Shown one piece after another: positions 25,331 to 33,827 of a DNA stretch of 64,000 bases. The notes below the pieces were generated by a model. That model saw only the letters and a list, made by a program, of their open reading frames with translations, was not told the DNA's origin and searched no databases. Within the stretch, counting starts at the first letter, position 1; every line of letters begins with the position of its first letter. The translations under genes and the position numbers were made by a program. Origin of the DNA: CAILUG01 sp903844415 (GTDB taxonomy: Bacteria > Pseudomonadota > Gammaproteobacteria > Pseudomonadales > Pseudohongiellaceae); NCBI GenBank assembly GCA_947477655.1, contig CANJTS010000002.1:317440-381439 (forward strand), written 5' to 3'.

Positions 25331-25933
25331 ATGAAGCTTTTCTTTTGGTTTTGGCTGTTATTGATCAGCCCTATGCTGTTAATGGCTCAGGAAAAAGATC
25401 CTGCCAAACTGTATGCCGTTATAACCACCAATCGAGGCACCATGGAATTTGTTTTATATCCGGAAGTGGCGCCACTCACCGTCAGTAATTTTGTCAATCT
25501 GGCTACGCGGGGTTTTTATGATGGTCTTACCTTTCATCGTGTTGTTAATGATTTCATGATCCAGGGTGGTGATCCTGAAGGTAACGGCAGTGGTGGCCCT
25601 GGTTACGAATTTGAAGACGAAATTGCGTTGCGTCTGAATCAGGAAGGTATTTTGGCAATGGCGAACGCTGGCCCAGGTACCAATGGCAGCCAATTTTTTA
25701 TCACACATCTGGCCACGCCTCACCTCAATGGAGCCCATACAGTTTTTGGGCTAATCCACAGCGGCAGGGAAATTATTCGAGAAATTCGCATTGGTGATGT
25801 CATGACATCCATCACCATTGAAGGTAATGCAAAAGTATTGCTGGATCACAACAAAGCACAAGTTGGTTTATGGAACAACATCCTGACCAAGCAATTTCCT
25901 GATTTAAAGCCCCCAATACTCAATGCTGAGTAA
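25331..25933 (+). CDS. Cyclophilin-type peptidyl-prolyl isomerase, periplasmic
   Basis: 200 residues with a signal peptide (MKLFFWFWLLLISPMLLMAQ). The cyclophilin core follows: VITTNRGTMEFVLYPEVAPLTVSNFVNLA, FHRVVNDFMIQGGDPEGNGSGGPGY with the catalytic Arg, MANAGPGTNGSQFFITH, and the C-terminal HTVFGLIHSG. It speeds proline isomerisation during folding in the periplasm. A GGGGA ribosome site is present. It is convergent with yciB, with only 13 bases between stops. Confidence 0.93.
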   Translation: MKLFFWFWLLLISPMLLMAQEKDPAKLYAVITTNRGTMEFVLYPEVAPLTVSNFVNLATRGFYDGLTFHRVVNDFMIQGGDPEGNGSGGPGYEFEDEIALRLNQEGILAMANAGPGTNGSQFFITHLATPHLNGAHTVFGLIHSGREIIREIRIGDVMTSITIEGNAKVLLDHNKAQVGLWNNILTKQFPDLKPPILNAE

Positions 25934-25946
25934 GGCGGAGAGGTAT

Positions 25947-26549
25947 TCAGGGTTTTTTTGGCTGATTTTCAGCGGCTTCAGTTTCAGTTTGCAAGTAGGG
26001 ATAGATATAGAACATCTGGCCAATAGAGGCGAGTATAAGCATGCCCATGCTGCCAAAGACCTTGAAGTCGACCCAATATTCGTGATAAGTGAAGGCTACA
26101 AATAAGTTAGTACAGCCCACCACGAAAAACACCAGAACCCAAGCGAGATTTAAGCGGATCCAGCGTGTATCAGGCATGCTTACTATCTGGCCAAACATAC
26201 TTTTGGCCATATTTTCTTTGCCAATAAACTGACTGCCAAGAAAGATAGCCGCCATAATCCAGTTTACTACAGGGGCTTTCCATTTAAGGATCTCCTCTGA
26301 GCGCAATATCAAGGTAGAGCTACCAAACAACAATACGGCGGCGACCACGATCCACTGCATACGCGTGAGTGAGCCATTCATTTTTAACACTATGCCGTAG
26401 GCCAGCACGGTACTCAGCATCAGAAAAGCGGTTGCACTGAAAATACCACCAAAAGTAAATTCCATTGTGCCAATAGTGATCAGACGCTCATCCAGTTTGT
26501 AAACAATCAGGAAAAAAAATAGCGGGATGTATTCTAGGAATTGTTTCAT
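25947..26549 (-). CDS. yciB: Septation protein A / inner membrane YciB
   Basis: 200 residues with five or six hydrophobic segments. MKQFLEYIPLFFFLIVYKL, LKWKAPVVNWIMAAIFLGSQFIG and LNLAWVLVFFVVGCTNLFVAF are characteristic of YciB. It is an inner-membrane protein linked to cell-envelope synthesis and division-site function. The C-terminus is a short charged tail. Its position beside yciO is common in gammaproteobacteria. Confidence 0.93.
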   Translation of the reverse strand: MKQFLEYIPLFFFLIVYKLDERLITIGTMEFTFGGIFSATAFLMLSTVLAYGIVLKMNGSLTRMQWIVVAAVLLFGSSTLILRSEEILKWKAPVVNWIMAAIFLGSQFIGKENMAKSMFGQIVSMPDTRWIRLNLAWVLVFFVVGCTNLFVAFTYHEYWVDFKVFGSMGMLILASIGQMFYIYPYLQTETEAAENQPKKP

Positions 26550-26681
26550 TGCTTGTTACGTAAGTGAATGGTGGGGTGGTGATGTTAATTGATTTTGAGT
26601 GGGCGGTCAGCACTTGCTGGTGTTACCCACAGATTACATTGCTTGATGTGGTAGTCTGCATTCTTTTTCGGATTATTACCG

Positions 26682-27305
26682 ATGACTGCTCGTGTTCTGG
26701 TTATTCATCCTGACAATCCACAACTGCGGCTTATCCGACAGGTAGTGGACTGTATTCGTGGCGGCGGTGTGATTGTTTATCCCACAGATTCAGCATATGC
26801 CTTGGGTTGTGCAGTGGGCAACAAGACTGCCATGGAAACAATTGTGCGAATCCGCCAGATGGATAAACACCATAACTTCACCCTCGTGTGCCGTGATCTT
26901 TCGGAACTTTCTACGTATGCCAGAGTGGATAATGCTTGTTACCGTTTGCTCAAGGCTTTCACTCCTGCAGCCTACACATTTGTTTTGAAAGCGACTTCTG
27001 AAGTGCCAAGATTGTTACAACACCCCAAGCGAAAAACCATTGGCATCAGAGTGCCAGATCATCCTGTGGTCACCGCTTTGTTGGCCGAACTGAACGAACC
27101 AATAGTGAGCAGCAGTTTGATCATGCCAGGCGAGTCGGAACCACTTTTCGAAATGGAAGATTTGGTCGGTAGGCTGCAATATCATGTGGACATGATCATC
27201 GATTCGGGCTTCTGCGGGCGCGAGGCGACTACCGTCATAGATCTGGTAGAAGGAGTACCTCAGCTATTGCGACAAGGTAAGGCCGATGCCACACCATTCA
27301 TGTAA
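26682..27305 (+). CDS. yciO: YrdC/Sua5-family protein YciO
   Basis: 207 residues of the YrdC domain: GGGVIVYPTDSAYALGC, KHHNFTLVCRDLSELSTYARV, PAAYTFVLKATSEVPRLL and RKTIGIRVPDHPV. The match is closer to E. coli YciO than to TsaC (shared HNFTL and DLSELSTY). The domain binds RNA and ATP and makes threonylcarbamoyl-AMP in TsaC. YciO itself is a weak or uncertain enzyme of this step. No Shine-Dalgarno is obvious. It is divergent from yciB. Confidence 0.92.
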   Translation: MTARVLVIHPDNPQLRLIRQVVDCIRGGGVIVYPTDSAYALGCAVGNKTAMETIVRIRQMDKHHNFTLVCRDLSELSTYARVDNACYRLLKAFTPAAYTFVLKATSEVPRLLQHPKRKTIGIRVPDHPVVTALLAELNEPIVSSSLIMPGESEPLFEMEDLVGRLQYHVDMIIDSGFCGREATTVIDLVEGVPQLLRQGKADATPFM

Positions 27306-27310
27306 AAAAG

Positions 27311-27450
27311 AGGTGCTCTAAAAATCCAGATTTCATCCCAATTGCTTTGTTGTTTCAAAAATTTCTTGCTTACATATCAAACATATGCAGCGCTGCGAAA
27401 TCTTTCCACGCCTCGCATTTGGGCGAACTTTGAATTTTTAGATGTGCCCT
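27311..27450. mobile_element. MITE-like element with imperfect terminal inverted repeats
   Basis: AGGTGCTCTAAAAATCC at the left end (27311) is matched in inverse by GAATTTTTAGATGTGCCCT at the right end (27432-27450), giving an imperfect 17-19 bp terminal repeat around about 105 bp with no open frame. The interior has GC-rich (CAGCGCTGCG) and A/T-rich parts. The element fills half of the yciO-trpS gap and has the build of a non-autonomous miniature element or extragenic repeat. A clear target duplication was not seen. Confidence 0.5.
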
Positions 27451-27579
27451 AAATAAGTCCCCCCAACAGGCTCGGCTTTGCCGTTATAATAACCTCTAAA
27501 TATAGGCTTCGGAGCAGGTACAAAAACACCGCACGAGGATTCCTTCAACAGGCAGGGTAGTTGTGCCAGGGAGCAAGTT

Positions 27580-28794
27580 TTGAGTTCCATTGATTCGCAA
27601 CGACGGGTGTTATCGGGTATGCGCCCTACTGGGCGTTTGCATTTGGGGCATCTGTACGGTGTTATTCATAACTGGGTGAAGTTGCAGCATGAATTTGAGT
27701 GTTTCTTTTTTGTTGCTGATTGGCATGCCCTGACAACACATTACGAAAATCCGCATATTATCGAAGCTTCTGTTTGGGACATGGTGATTGATTGGTTGGC
27801 GGCAGGAGTTTCACCGAGTGCTGCCACACTTTTCATTCAGTCTAAAGTTCCAGAGCACGCGGAGTTGCACCTGCTTCTCTCAATGATAACTCCACTAGGT
27901 TGGCTGGAACGAGTGCCGAGTTATAAGGACATGCAGGAAAATCTCAAGGACAAGGAAATTGGCACTTATGGATTTCTTGGCTATCCGCTACTGCAAAGTG
28001 CCGATATTCTAATGTACCAAGCCGGGCATGTTCCGGTAGGTGCCGATCAGGTTGCCCATGTTGAACTGACAAGGGAAGTTGCTCGACGCTTCAATAATTT
28101 ATATGGAAAACAACCGGATTTTGAGGAAGCTGCGCTAGCTGCCATTACTAAAATGGGCAAGAAAGTAGGGCGTCTTTATGAAGACCTGCGAAAAAAATAT
28201 CAGGAGCAAGGTGATGGAGAAGCCCTGCAGCGTGCTCAAGCCCTGCTGAGAGAACAAGCCAACATCACGCTCGGAGATCGTGAGCGTTTATTTGGTTATC
28301 TCGAAGGTGGCGGCAAGATTATTCTTGCGGAGCCACAAGCTAAATTGACTGCTGCCCCTAAAATGACAGGACTCGATGGCCGTAAGATGTCCAAGTCTTA
28401 TGACAATATCATCGCACTGCGTGAAGACGTCGATGACATCAACCGCAAAATCAAAACCATGCCTACGGATCCAGCCCGTGTTCGCAAGAGTGATCCGGGT
28501 AATCCTGAGAAATGTCCGGTTTGGCAGTTGCATCAGATATTTACTGACACTACTACTCACGATTGGGTACAGAAAGGTTGTCGTAGTGCTGGCATAGGCT
28601 GTCTGGAATGCAAAAAACCATTGATAGATGCCGTTGTAGAAGAGCTAACACCAATACGGGAAAAAGCTGTGAATTATGTAAATAATCCTGACCTGGTTAA
28701 ATTTATTATTGCCGAAGGATCAGAAAAAGCTCGTGATACCGCGCGCGATACCTTGCAGGAAGTACGTCAGGCCATGGGTTTGAATTACCGATGA
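27580..28794 (+). CDS. trpS: Tryptophanyl-tRNA synthetase
   Basis: 404 residues. It starts at TTG 27580 with GGGAG six bases upstream. Class I signatures are intact: HLGH (in TGRLHLGHLYG) and KMSKS (GRKMSKSYDN). An insert (about residues 185-245) rich in charge makes this the longer type of TrpS. It charges tRNA-Trp in the cytoplasm. scpA follows 36 bases later, so trpS-scpA-scpB is probably one transcript, as in many relatives. Confidence 0.96.
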   Translation: MSSIDSQRRVLSGMRPTGRLHLGHLYGVIHNWVKLQHEFECFFFVADWHALTTHYENPHIIEASVWDMVIDWLAAGVSPSAATLFIQSKVPEHAELHLLLSMITPLGWLERVPSYKDMQENLKDKEIGTYGFLGYPLLQSADILMYQAGHVPVGADQVAHVELTREVARRFNNLYGKQPDFEEAALAAITKMGKKVGRLYEDLRKKYQEQGDGEALQRAQALLREQANITLGDRERLFGYLEGGGKIILAEPQAKLTAAPKMTGLDGRKMSKSYDNIIALREDVDDINRKIKTMPTDPARVRKSDPGNPEKCPVWQLHQIFTDTTTHDWVQKGCRSAGIGCLECKKPLIDAVVEELTPIREKAVNYVNNPDLVKFIIAEGSEKARDTARDTLQEVRQAMGLNYR

Positions 28795-28830
28795 AACATA
28801 CACTCGCACCAACAACAGATCACAGCAAGC

Positions 28831-29706
28831 ATGACTGACGACACAATTATCGACATCACAACCAACGATAGTCAGCAGGGAAAAACCAGCCTGCTGGCGC
28901 GTGCTCGTTTGGACAGCCATGGCCAGCAATCAGAACTGCCATTTGCATTTGTAGCCGGTCAGGCTTACACAGATTTGCCTCGCGACCTCTATATTCCACC
29001 TGATGCACTAGAAGTTTTTCTGGAAGCATTCGAAGGTCCACTCGACCTTTTGCTTTATCTGATCAAACGTCAAAACATAGACATACTTGAAATAAATGTG
29101 GCTGACATAACCGAACAGTACATTGCCTATGTTGACCTGATGGAATCTTCACAGTTTGAACTGGCAGCTGAATATCTTGTTATGGCTGCAATGCTTGCCG
29201 AAATTAAATCACGTATCTTGTTACCAAGATCGGGGGATGATGAAGAAGACGAGGAAGATCCGCGCGCTATGCTCATCAGGCGTTTGCAAGAGTACGAACG
29301 CTACCGTGAAGTGGCTGAACGAGTGGATGAACTACCCCGATTGTATCGTGATATTTTTCAAGCTAGTGCACAATCTCCCGAACTGGAGCGCATACTGCCC
29401 CGCCCTGAAATGCATCTGCCTGAGTTGCTGCTGGCGTTTTCCGAAGTATTACGGCGCACTGATCTTAATGAAAGTCATCACATTGGCCGCCAGAGTCTCA
29501 CGACCCGCGAACGGATGACGCAGATTTTATTGCGCATCTCATCCAATCATTTCACCCCGATGTTGTCGCTACTTATGAAAGACGAAGGCAAACTGGGTGT
29601 TGTAATAACATTCCTCGCCATTATGGAATTAATCAAAGAATCGCTGGTAGAACTCGCGCAAAGCGAAGATTTTGGCCCCATACATATTAAGGCGCGCTCA
29701 TCATGA
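28831..29706 (+). CDS. scpA: Segregation and condensation protein A
   Basis: 291 residues, the kleisin subunit of the SMC-ScpAB condensin. After a polar 50-residue lead, the N-terminal SMC-binding helix bundle begins at FEGPLDLLLYLIKRQNIDILEINVADI. A Glu/Asp-rich linker (GDDEEDEEDP) separates it from the C-terminal winged helix that binds SMC (VVITFLAIMELIKESLVELAQ). It overlaps scpB by four bases (ATGA), which indicates coupled translation. Confidence 0.95.
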   Translation: MTDDTIIDITTNDSQQGKTSLLARARLDSHGQQSELPFAFVAGQAYTDLPRDLYIPPDALEVFLEAFEGPLDLLLYLIKRQNIDILEINVADITEQYIAYVDLMESSQFELAAEYLVMAAMLAEIKSRILLPRSGDDEEDEEDPRAMLIRRLQEYERYREVAERVDELPRLYRDIFQASAQSPELERILPRPEMHLPELLLAFSEVLRRTDLNESHHIGRQSLTTRERMTQILLRISSNHFTPMLSLLMKDEGKLGVVITFLAIMELIKESLVELAQSEDFGPIHIKARSS

Positions 29707-30440
29707 TTGATGCTCAACAACTCCAAAAAATTCTCGAAGGTGTATTGCTGGCAGCTAGTAAACCCTTGCCCCTAGATCGCCTGGAAGCTTTGTTTACCGA
29801 GACTGAACGTCCCGCACGTGAACACCTACTTGCAGCGCTTACTGCTATTGATGTGGACTGTACTGGCAAAGGGTATGAGCTAAAAAAAGTGGCCTCTGGC
29901 TATCGTATGCAAGTACGCCAGGAATTAAGTGAATGGGTAAGCAGGCTGTGGGAAGAAAAGCCTCAGCGTTATTCGCGTGCGTTGATGGAAACTTTGTCGA
30001 TTATTGCTTATCGCCAACCGATTACCCGTGGTGATATAGAGCGTATACGAGGTGTAGCTGTTAGCACCCAGATAGTACAAACGCTGCTTGAACATGAATG
30101 GGTGCGGATCGTAGGTTATCGCGATGTCCCTGGTCGGCCAGCCATGTATGCTACTACACGCCAGTTTCTGGACTATTTCAATTTGAACAGTCTAGAGCAA
30201 TTACCGCCCCTGTCTGAAATTCGTGATCTGGATGAAATCAATCGTGGTTTGGCATTGGATGAAGACAAGCCTCAAGGTCGCATCTTGGAATTCCCTGTTT
30301 TTGATGGCAACAGTGATGAGCTGGAAGTAGATGCAGAAGAAGCTGCAGCAGCAGCCATAGGCACCCGCCCTATGAGTGAAATTCTTGGAATAGTGGACAG
30401 TCAGCTTGGGATAAAACCCGAGTCAGATTCTGCTGACTGA
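29703..30440 (+). CDS. scpB: Segregation and condensation protein B
   Basis: 245 residues. Two winged-helix domains are visible, with the ETLSIIAYRQPITRGDIERIRGV motif at about residues 95-118 and VGYRDVPGRPAMYATTRQFLDYF around 140. The C-terminal 60 residues are an acidic, Ala-rich tail, common in this group. It binds the ScpA linker and regulates chromosome compaction. Confidence 0.95.
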   Translation: MIDAQQLQKILEGVLLAASKPLPLDRLEALFTETERPAREHLLAALTAIDVDCTGKGYELKKVASGYRMQVRQELSEWVSRLWEEKPQRYSRALMETLSIIAYRQPITRGDIERIRGVAVSTQIVQTLLEHEWVRIVGYRDVPGRPAMYATTRQFLDYFNLNSLEQLPPLSEIRDLDEINRGLALDEDKPQGRILEFPVFDGNSDELEVDAEEAAAAAIGTRPMSEILGIVDSQLGIKPESDSAD

Positions 30441-30601
30441 GTGCAGCGGGGATTTTGGTTAGAAGCGGCTACTATATTTCTGTCGGTTATTGTCTGCTCC
30501 TAGCGCTCAAAGGTCACCAAAATATACCCTGGGCTCAATCCGAGAGTCACACGCAATTTACTATAAACATACCAAGCTCTTTAATTTCGTGAGAAATCAA
30601 C

Positions 30602-31492
30602 ATGGATGAAAAAATACAAAAAGTACTAGCCCGTGCCGGTTTTGGTTCGCGTCGCGAATTGGAAGAATGGATAACTGCAGGTCGCGTCAAGGTCAATGGC
30701 AAAGTCGCTAGTCTCGGTGACCGCATAACAGCTCAAGACAAAATCTTGGTAGACGGCAAAAAATTGGCCACGACAGAAGCTGTGGTCAATCAAACTGTTC
30801 TACTTTATAACAAACCGCTTGGTGAAATTTGTTCGCGCAATGATCCCGAGGGCCGGCCCACAGTATTTGATCATCTACCACGGTTGAATCATTCGCGCTG
30901 GGTAGCTGTGGGTCGACTCGACATCAATACAACTGGATTGCTGCTCTTCACTACTGATGGTGATCTTGCCAATAAACTGATGCATCCTTCCACCCAGATT
31001 GAACGCGAATATGCGGTACGGGTGATGGGTGAAGTAACTCCTCAAATCATTAAGACCCTGCAAACTGGTGTACAGTTAGAAGATGGTGTTGCGTTATTTA
31101 GCGATATCCGTGATGGTGGTGGCGAAGGAGCTAATCATTGGTATCACGTAACTTTGATGGAAGGTCGCAACCGCGAAGTGCGTCGCTTGTGGGAATCGCA
31201 AGGTCTGAAGATTAGTCGATTGAAAAGAGTTCGTTACGGTAGCATTCTGATTCCGAGTTACGTCAAAGCGGGTAAATACGTTGAGCTGCCCACTCCGGAA
31301 GTTCGCTCACTCTATACTTTGGCCGGATTGAAATGGCGTTTGGGTCAAAAACCTGCAGACCTTTCCAGTCGCTACGAAGCCCTCAAACGTGGTGACAAGA
31401 AAGTTGCGCCCCCGAAGGATAAACGCAGAAAAACTCCGGTTGGACGTGTACCCGCAAAGAAAAGTGCTGTGCCTAAAAATAAAAAAGTATAA
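30602..31492 (+). CDS. rluB: 23S rRNA pseudouridine 2605 synthase RluB
   Basis: 296 residues. An S4 domain (IQKVLARAGFGSRRELEEWI) is followed by the RsuA-family catalytic domain with LLYNKPLGEICSR, the catalytic Asp in GRLDINTTGLLLFT, and EGRNREVRRLWESQG. The C-terminal 45 residues are Lys/Arg/Pro-rich, as in other RluB proteins. It modifies 23S rRNA position 2605. The frame stays open for 42 codons beyond the TAA. A 161-bp gap separates it from scpB. Confidence 0.95.
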   Translation: MDEKIQKVLARAGFGSRRELEEWITAGRVKVNGKVASLGDRITAQDKILVDGKKLATTEAVVNQTVLLYNKPLGEICSRNDPEGRPTVFDHLPRLNHSRWVAVGRLDINTTGLLLFTTDGDLANKLMHPSTQIEREYAVRVMGEVTPQIIKTLQTGVQLEDGVALFSDIRDGGGEGANHWYHVTLMEGRNREVRRLWESQGLKISRLKRVRYGSILIPSYVKAGKYVELPTPEVRSLYTLAGLKWRLGQKPADLSSRYEALKRGDKKVAPPKDKRRKTPVGRVPAKKSAVPKNKKV

Positions 31493-31621
31493 ATATTTGT
31501 TAAAGCTATCGCGCAGAAAATCACTGTCAAGACTATCACTGACGAGGATATGGAGATCGAGAACAAGTCTGATGAATTCTTAATGAGGACCTTCAGAGAA
31601 CCGAATATTTCCAAACAGTAA
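31493..31621 (+). other. In-frame open extension after the rluB stop
   Basis: Directly after the rluB TAA the same frame runs 42 codons (31493-31618) to another TAA at 31619-31621. The would-be peptide is charged (KAIAQKITVKTITDEDMEIENKS) and has no start codon of its own at its head. It may be a former C-terminal tail cut off by a stop mutation, or chance. No other gene is seen between rluB and yciK. Confidence 0.3.
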
Positions 31622-31632
31622 GAAACGCAATT

Positions 31633-32373
31633 TTATTGGGCTTCGAACCTTTTTCCTTGTTCATGCAAACTCTCATCACCCATCAAATAAAGATACAAAG
31701 GCATCAGGTGCTCGGGCTGCGGTAGCGAGGCCGGATTTTCGGCCGGGAAAATAGCTTTGCGCAAAGCGGTGGCGCAGGGGCCAGGGTTGAGTGAGTTTAC
31801 TCTTATGTGTGAAGTGTTCTGCAGCTCTTGATGAAAAATTTCCATCAACGTTTCTACTCCATGTTTGGCAACAGCATAAGCGCCCCAATAAGCCCGTGTT
31901 GAACGGCCGGCTCGTGAAGAAGTAAAAATAAGTGAAGCCGTCGGTGCTAACAACAGCAAGGGCAAACAATATTTGCTGAGGCTAAAGCCCGCCGTTAAAT
32001 TTACTTGAAGTACTTTATTCCAACTGCTTAGAGAAATATGTTGCAGGGGCAAGGTAGCGGATGAGGTTCCAGCGCTGTGGAGTAATCCGTCCAATCTGCC
32101 GAATTCATTGGTTAGAGTGTTGGCAATTTCCTGATATTCGTTGTCACCAGCTGTTTCGAGATCGACAACCATCAATGCAGGTTCGGCTCCGCCTGCCTTG
32201 ACAATGCCGTCATAAGTGGCTTCAAGTTTTTTTTCTGTTCTACCGAGCAATATCACGGTTGCACCGTGTTGCGCATAAATAAGAGCAGCTGCTCGTCCCA
32301 AGCCGGAACCTGCACCGGTGACCAGCACGATTTTGTTTTTAAGTAAGTCTGGTGGTGCCTGATACTGAAACAT
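31633..32373 (-). CDS. yciK: YciK-family short-chain dehydrogenase
   Basis: 246 residues from the ATG at 32373 (MFQYQAPPDLLKNK). The 31 residues that extend the frame upstream overlap mupP and are not used. The Rossmann motif TGAGSGLGRA binds NAD(P). SAG in LLHSAGTS, Ser in FTSSRAG and YxxxK (YAVAK) form the SDR core. The substrate is unknown. It is the third gene of ubiG-mupP-yciK, an arrangement known from pseudomonads, with a four-base gap to mupP. Confidence 0.92.
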   Translation of the reverse strand: MFQYQAPPDLLKNKIVLVTGAGSGLGRAAALIYAQHGATVILLGRTEKKLEATYDGIVKAGGAEPALMVVDLETAGDNEYQEIANTLTNEFGRLDGLLHSAGTSSATLPLQHISLSSWNKVLQVNLTAGFSLSKYCLPLLLLAPTASLIFTSSRAGRSTRAYWGAYAVAKHGVETLMEIFHQELQNTSHIRVNSLNPGPCATALRKAIFPAENPASLPQPEHLMPLYLYLMGDESLHEQGKRFEAQ

Positions 32374-32377
32374 GATG

Positions 32378-33055
32378 TTATTTTTTGCTGTTGTTGAGTT
32401 GACTGGCGAGTTGGTTGATGAGATCCAGTGGTGTCCTGGAAATAATACTGGCTCCCCATTGTTCAATGGGTTTGTCGTCTGGCAGATAACCCCAGCTTAC
32501 TGCTATCCCTGGCATGCCGGCATTAATTGCTGCTTCGATGTCGCGGGGATGATCCCCCACGTAACAAGTGTGTGCCGGTGTAACTCCAAGTTGTTTGCAG
32601 GCAAGTAACAAGCCGGCAGGATCTGGTTTGCTTATGCCTACATCGTCGGGACACACGAGTGTTGCGCAGGTTGAAAATTCTTCGAAGAAGGTAACTAAGG
32701 GTTTGCTGAAGCGACGCGCCTTGTTGGTCATGATGCCCCATTGCGCTCCCCGCTCATTCAAGGAGTTGAGCAGTGCATCGATATCTGCAAACAGTATTGC
32801 TTGGGTTGATTTAATCTGATGTGCGTATCTTTGTAGAAATTCCGCTAAAAGATCGGGTAAACGAAGATCATCTACGGGCATGCCGAAACCTTGGCTCACC
32901 AAGGTAGTTGCGCCGGCAGAAACAAACTTGCGCACGTTTGCTGCGGTCACTACAGCTTGGCCATGATCCACCAACATCTGATTTAGAATTATGGTGAAAT
33001 CGGGTTCTGTGTCTAGCAGGGTGCCATCGAGGTCAAACAATACCGCTTGTAACAA
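32378..33055 (-). CDS. mupP: MurNAc-6-phosphate phosphatase MupP (HAD family)
   Basis: 225 residues with HAD motif I (VLFDLDGTLLDTEPDF), motif II Thr (GIMTNKARRF), Lys of motif III (ISKPDPAGLLLACKQLG), and motif IV (YVGDHPRDIEAA). The fold is that of Gph-type phosphatases. Its position between ubiG and yciK matches MupP, which dephosphorylates MurNAc-6-phosphate in the cell-wall salvage pathway that bypasses de novo UDP-MurNAc synthesis. Phosphoglycolate phosphatase (gph) is the alternative name on sequence alone. Confidence 0.87.
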   Translation of the reverse strand: MLQAVLFDLDGTLLDTEPDFTIILNQMLVDHGQAVVTAANVRKFVSAGATTLVSQGFGMPVDDLRLPDLLAEFLQRYAHQIKSTQAILFADIDALLNSLNERGAQWGIMTNKARRFSKPLVTFFEEFSTCATLVCPDDVGISKPDPAGLLLACKQLGVTPAHTCYVGDHPRDIEAAINAGMPGIAVSWGYLPDDKPIEQWGASIISRTPLDLINQLASQLNNSKK

Positions 33056-33113
33056 GGTGTCTCCTTGATTATTTAGTTCTTAACCAACGCTGTTTCTAAG
33101 AGTCAACTTACGG

Positions 33114-33827
33114 TTAATCGAGCAAGGGTTTCTGCAAATGCATGATGTAATTGACATCAACATCGCTGCCCAGTTTGTAAGTGCGCGTTAGCGGATTGTA
33201 AGTCATGCCGGTAAGTTCGACCATTGAAAACCCAGCTTGTCGAGTCCATTGCGCTAGCTCGGCAGGTCGGATGAATTTGCTGTAGTCATGTGTGCCGCGA
33301 GGCAGCATCCTAAGCACATATTCGGCACCTACAACTGCCAACAGCCAAGCCTTCGGGTTGCGATTTATGGTCGACAGGAACAAGTGGCCACCAGGTTGCA
33401 GCAAGGCAAAACAACTGTTGATGACGGCGGCAGGATCCGGCACATGTTCAAGCATTTCCAGGCATGTGACCACGTCGAAACTGCACGGGTACTGTTGTGC
33501 AAACTCTTCAGCTGTAGCTTTTGCGTAGGAGATAGTGAGTTTGCTCTCAAGCAAATGTAAACGTGCCACAGCAAGCGGAGCTGCGCCCATGTCGATACCG
33601 GTAACTAATGCACCACGATATGCCATTCCTTCGCTTAGAATGCCACCACCACAACCTACATCCAGCACTTTTTTGCCAACCAGATTCACTTTGCTGTCGA
33701 TCAAACCAAGCCGCAAGGGATTGATATCGTGTAATGGTTTGAATTCACTGTTGCGATCCCACCAGCGGCTGGCCAATTTTTCAAATTTGGCAATTTCAGA
33801 AGCATCGACGTTATTGTGAATTGTCAT
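33114..33827 (-). CDS. ubiG: Ubiquinone biosynthesis O-methyltransferase UbiG
   Basis: 237 residues from ATG 33827 (MTIHNNVDASEIAKFE). The RWWD motif, SAM motif I VLDVGCGGGILSEGMA and CLEMLEHVPDP mark UbiG. It performs both O-methylations of ubiquinone synthesis. The ATG overlaps the mtaD stop as ATGA, so mtaD-ubiG are coupled. Eleven extra upstream residues in the frame are not needed. Confidence 0.96.
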   Translation of the reverse strand: MTIHNNVDASEIAKFEKLASRWWDRNSEFKPLHDINPLRLGLIDSKVNLVGKKVLDVGCGGGILSEGMAYRGALVTGIDMGAAPLAVARLHLLESKLTISYAKATAEEFAQQYPCSFDVVTCLEMLEHVPDPAAVINSCFALLQPGGHLFLSTINRNPKAWLLAVVGAEYVLRMLPRGTHDYSKFIRPAELAQWTRQAGFSMVELTGMTYNPLTRTYKLGSDVDVNYIMHLQKPLLD

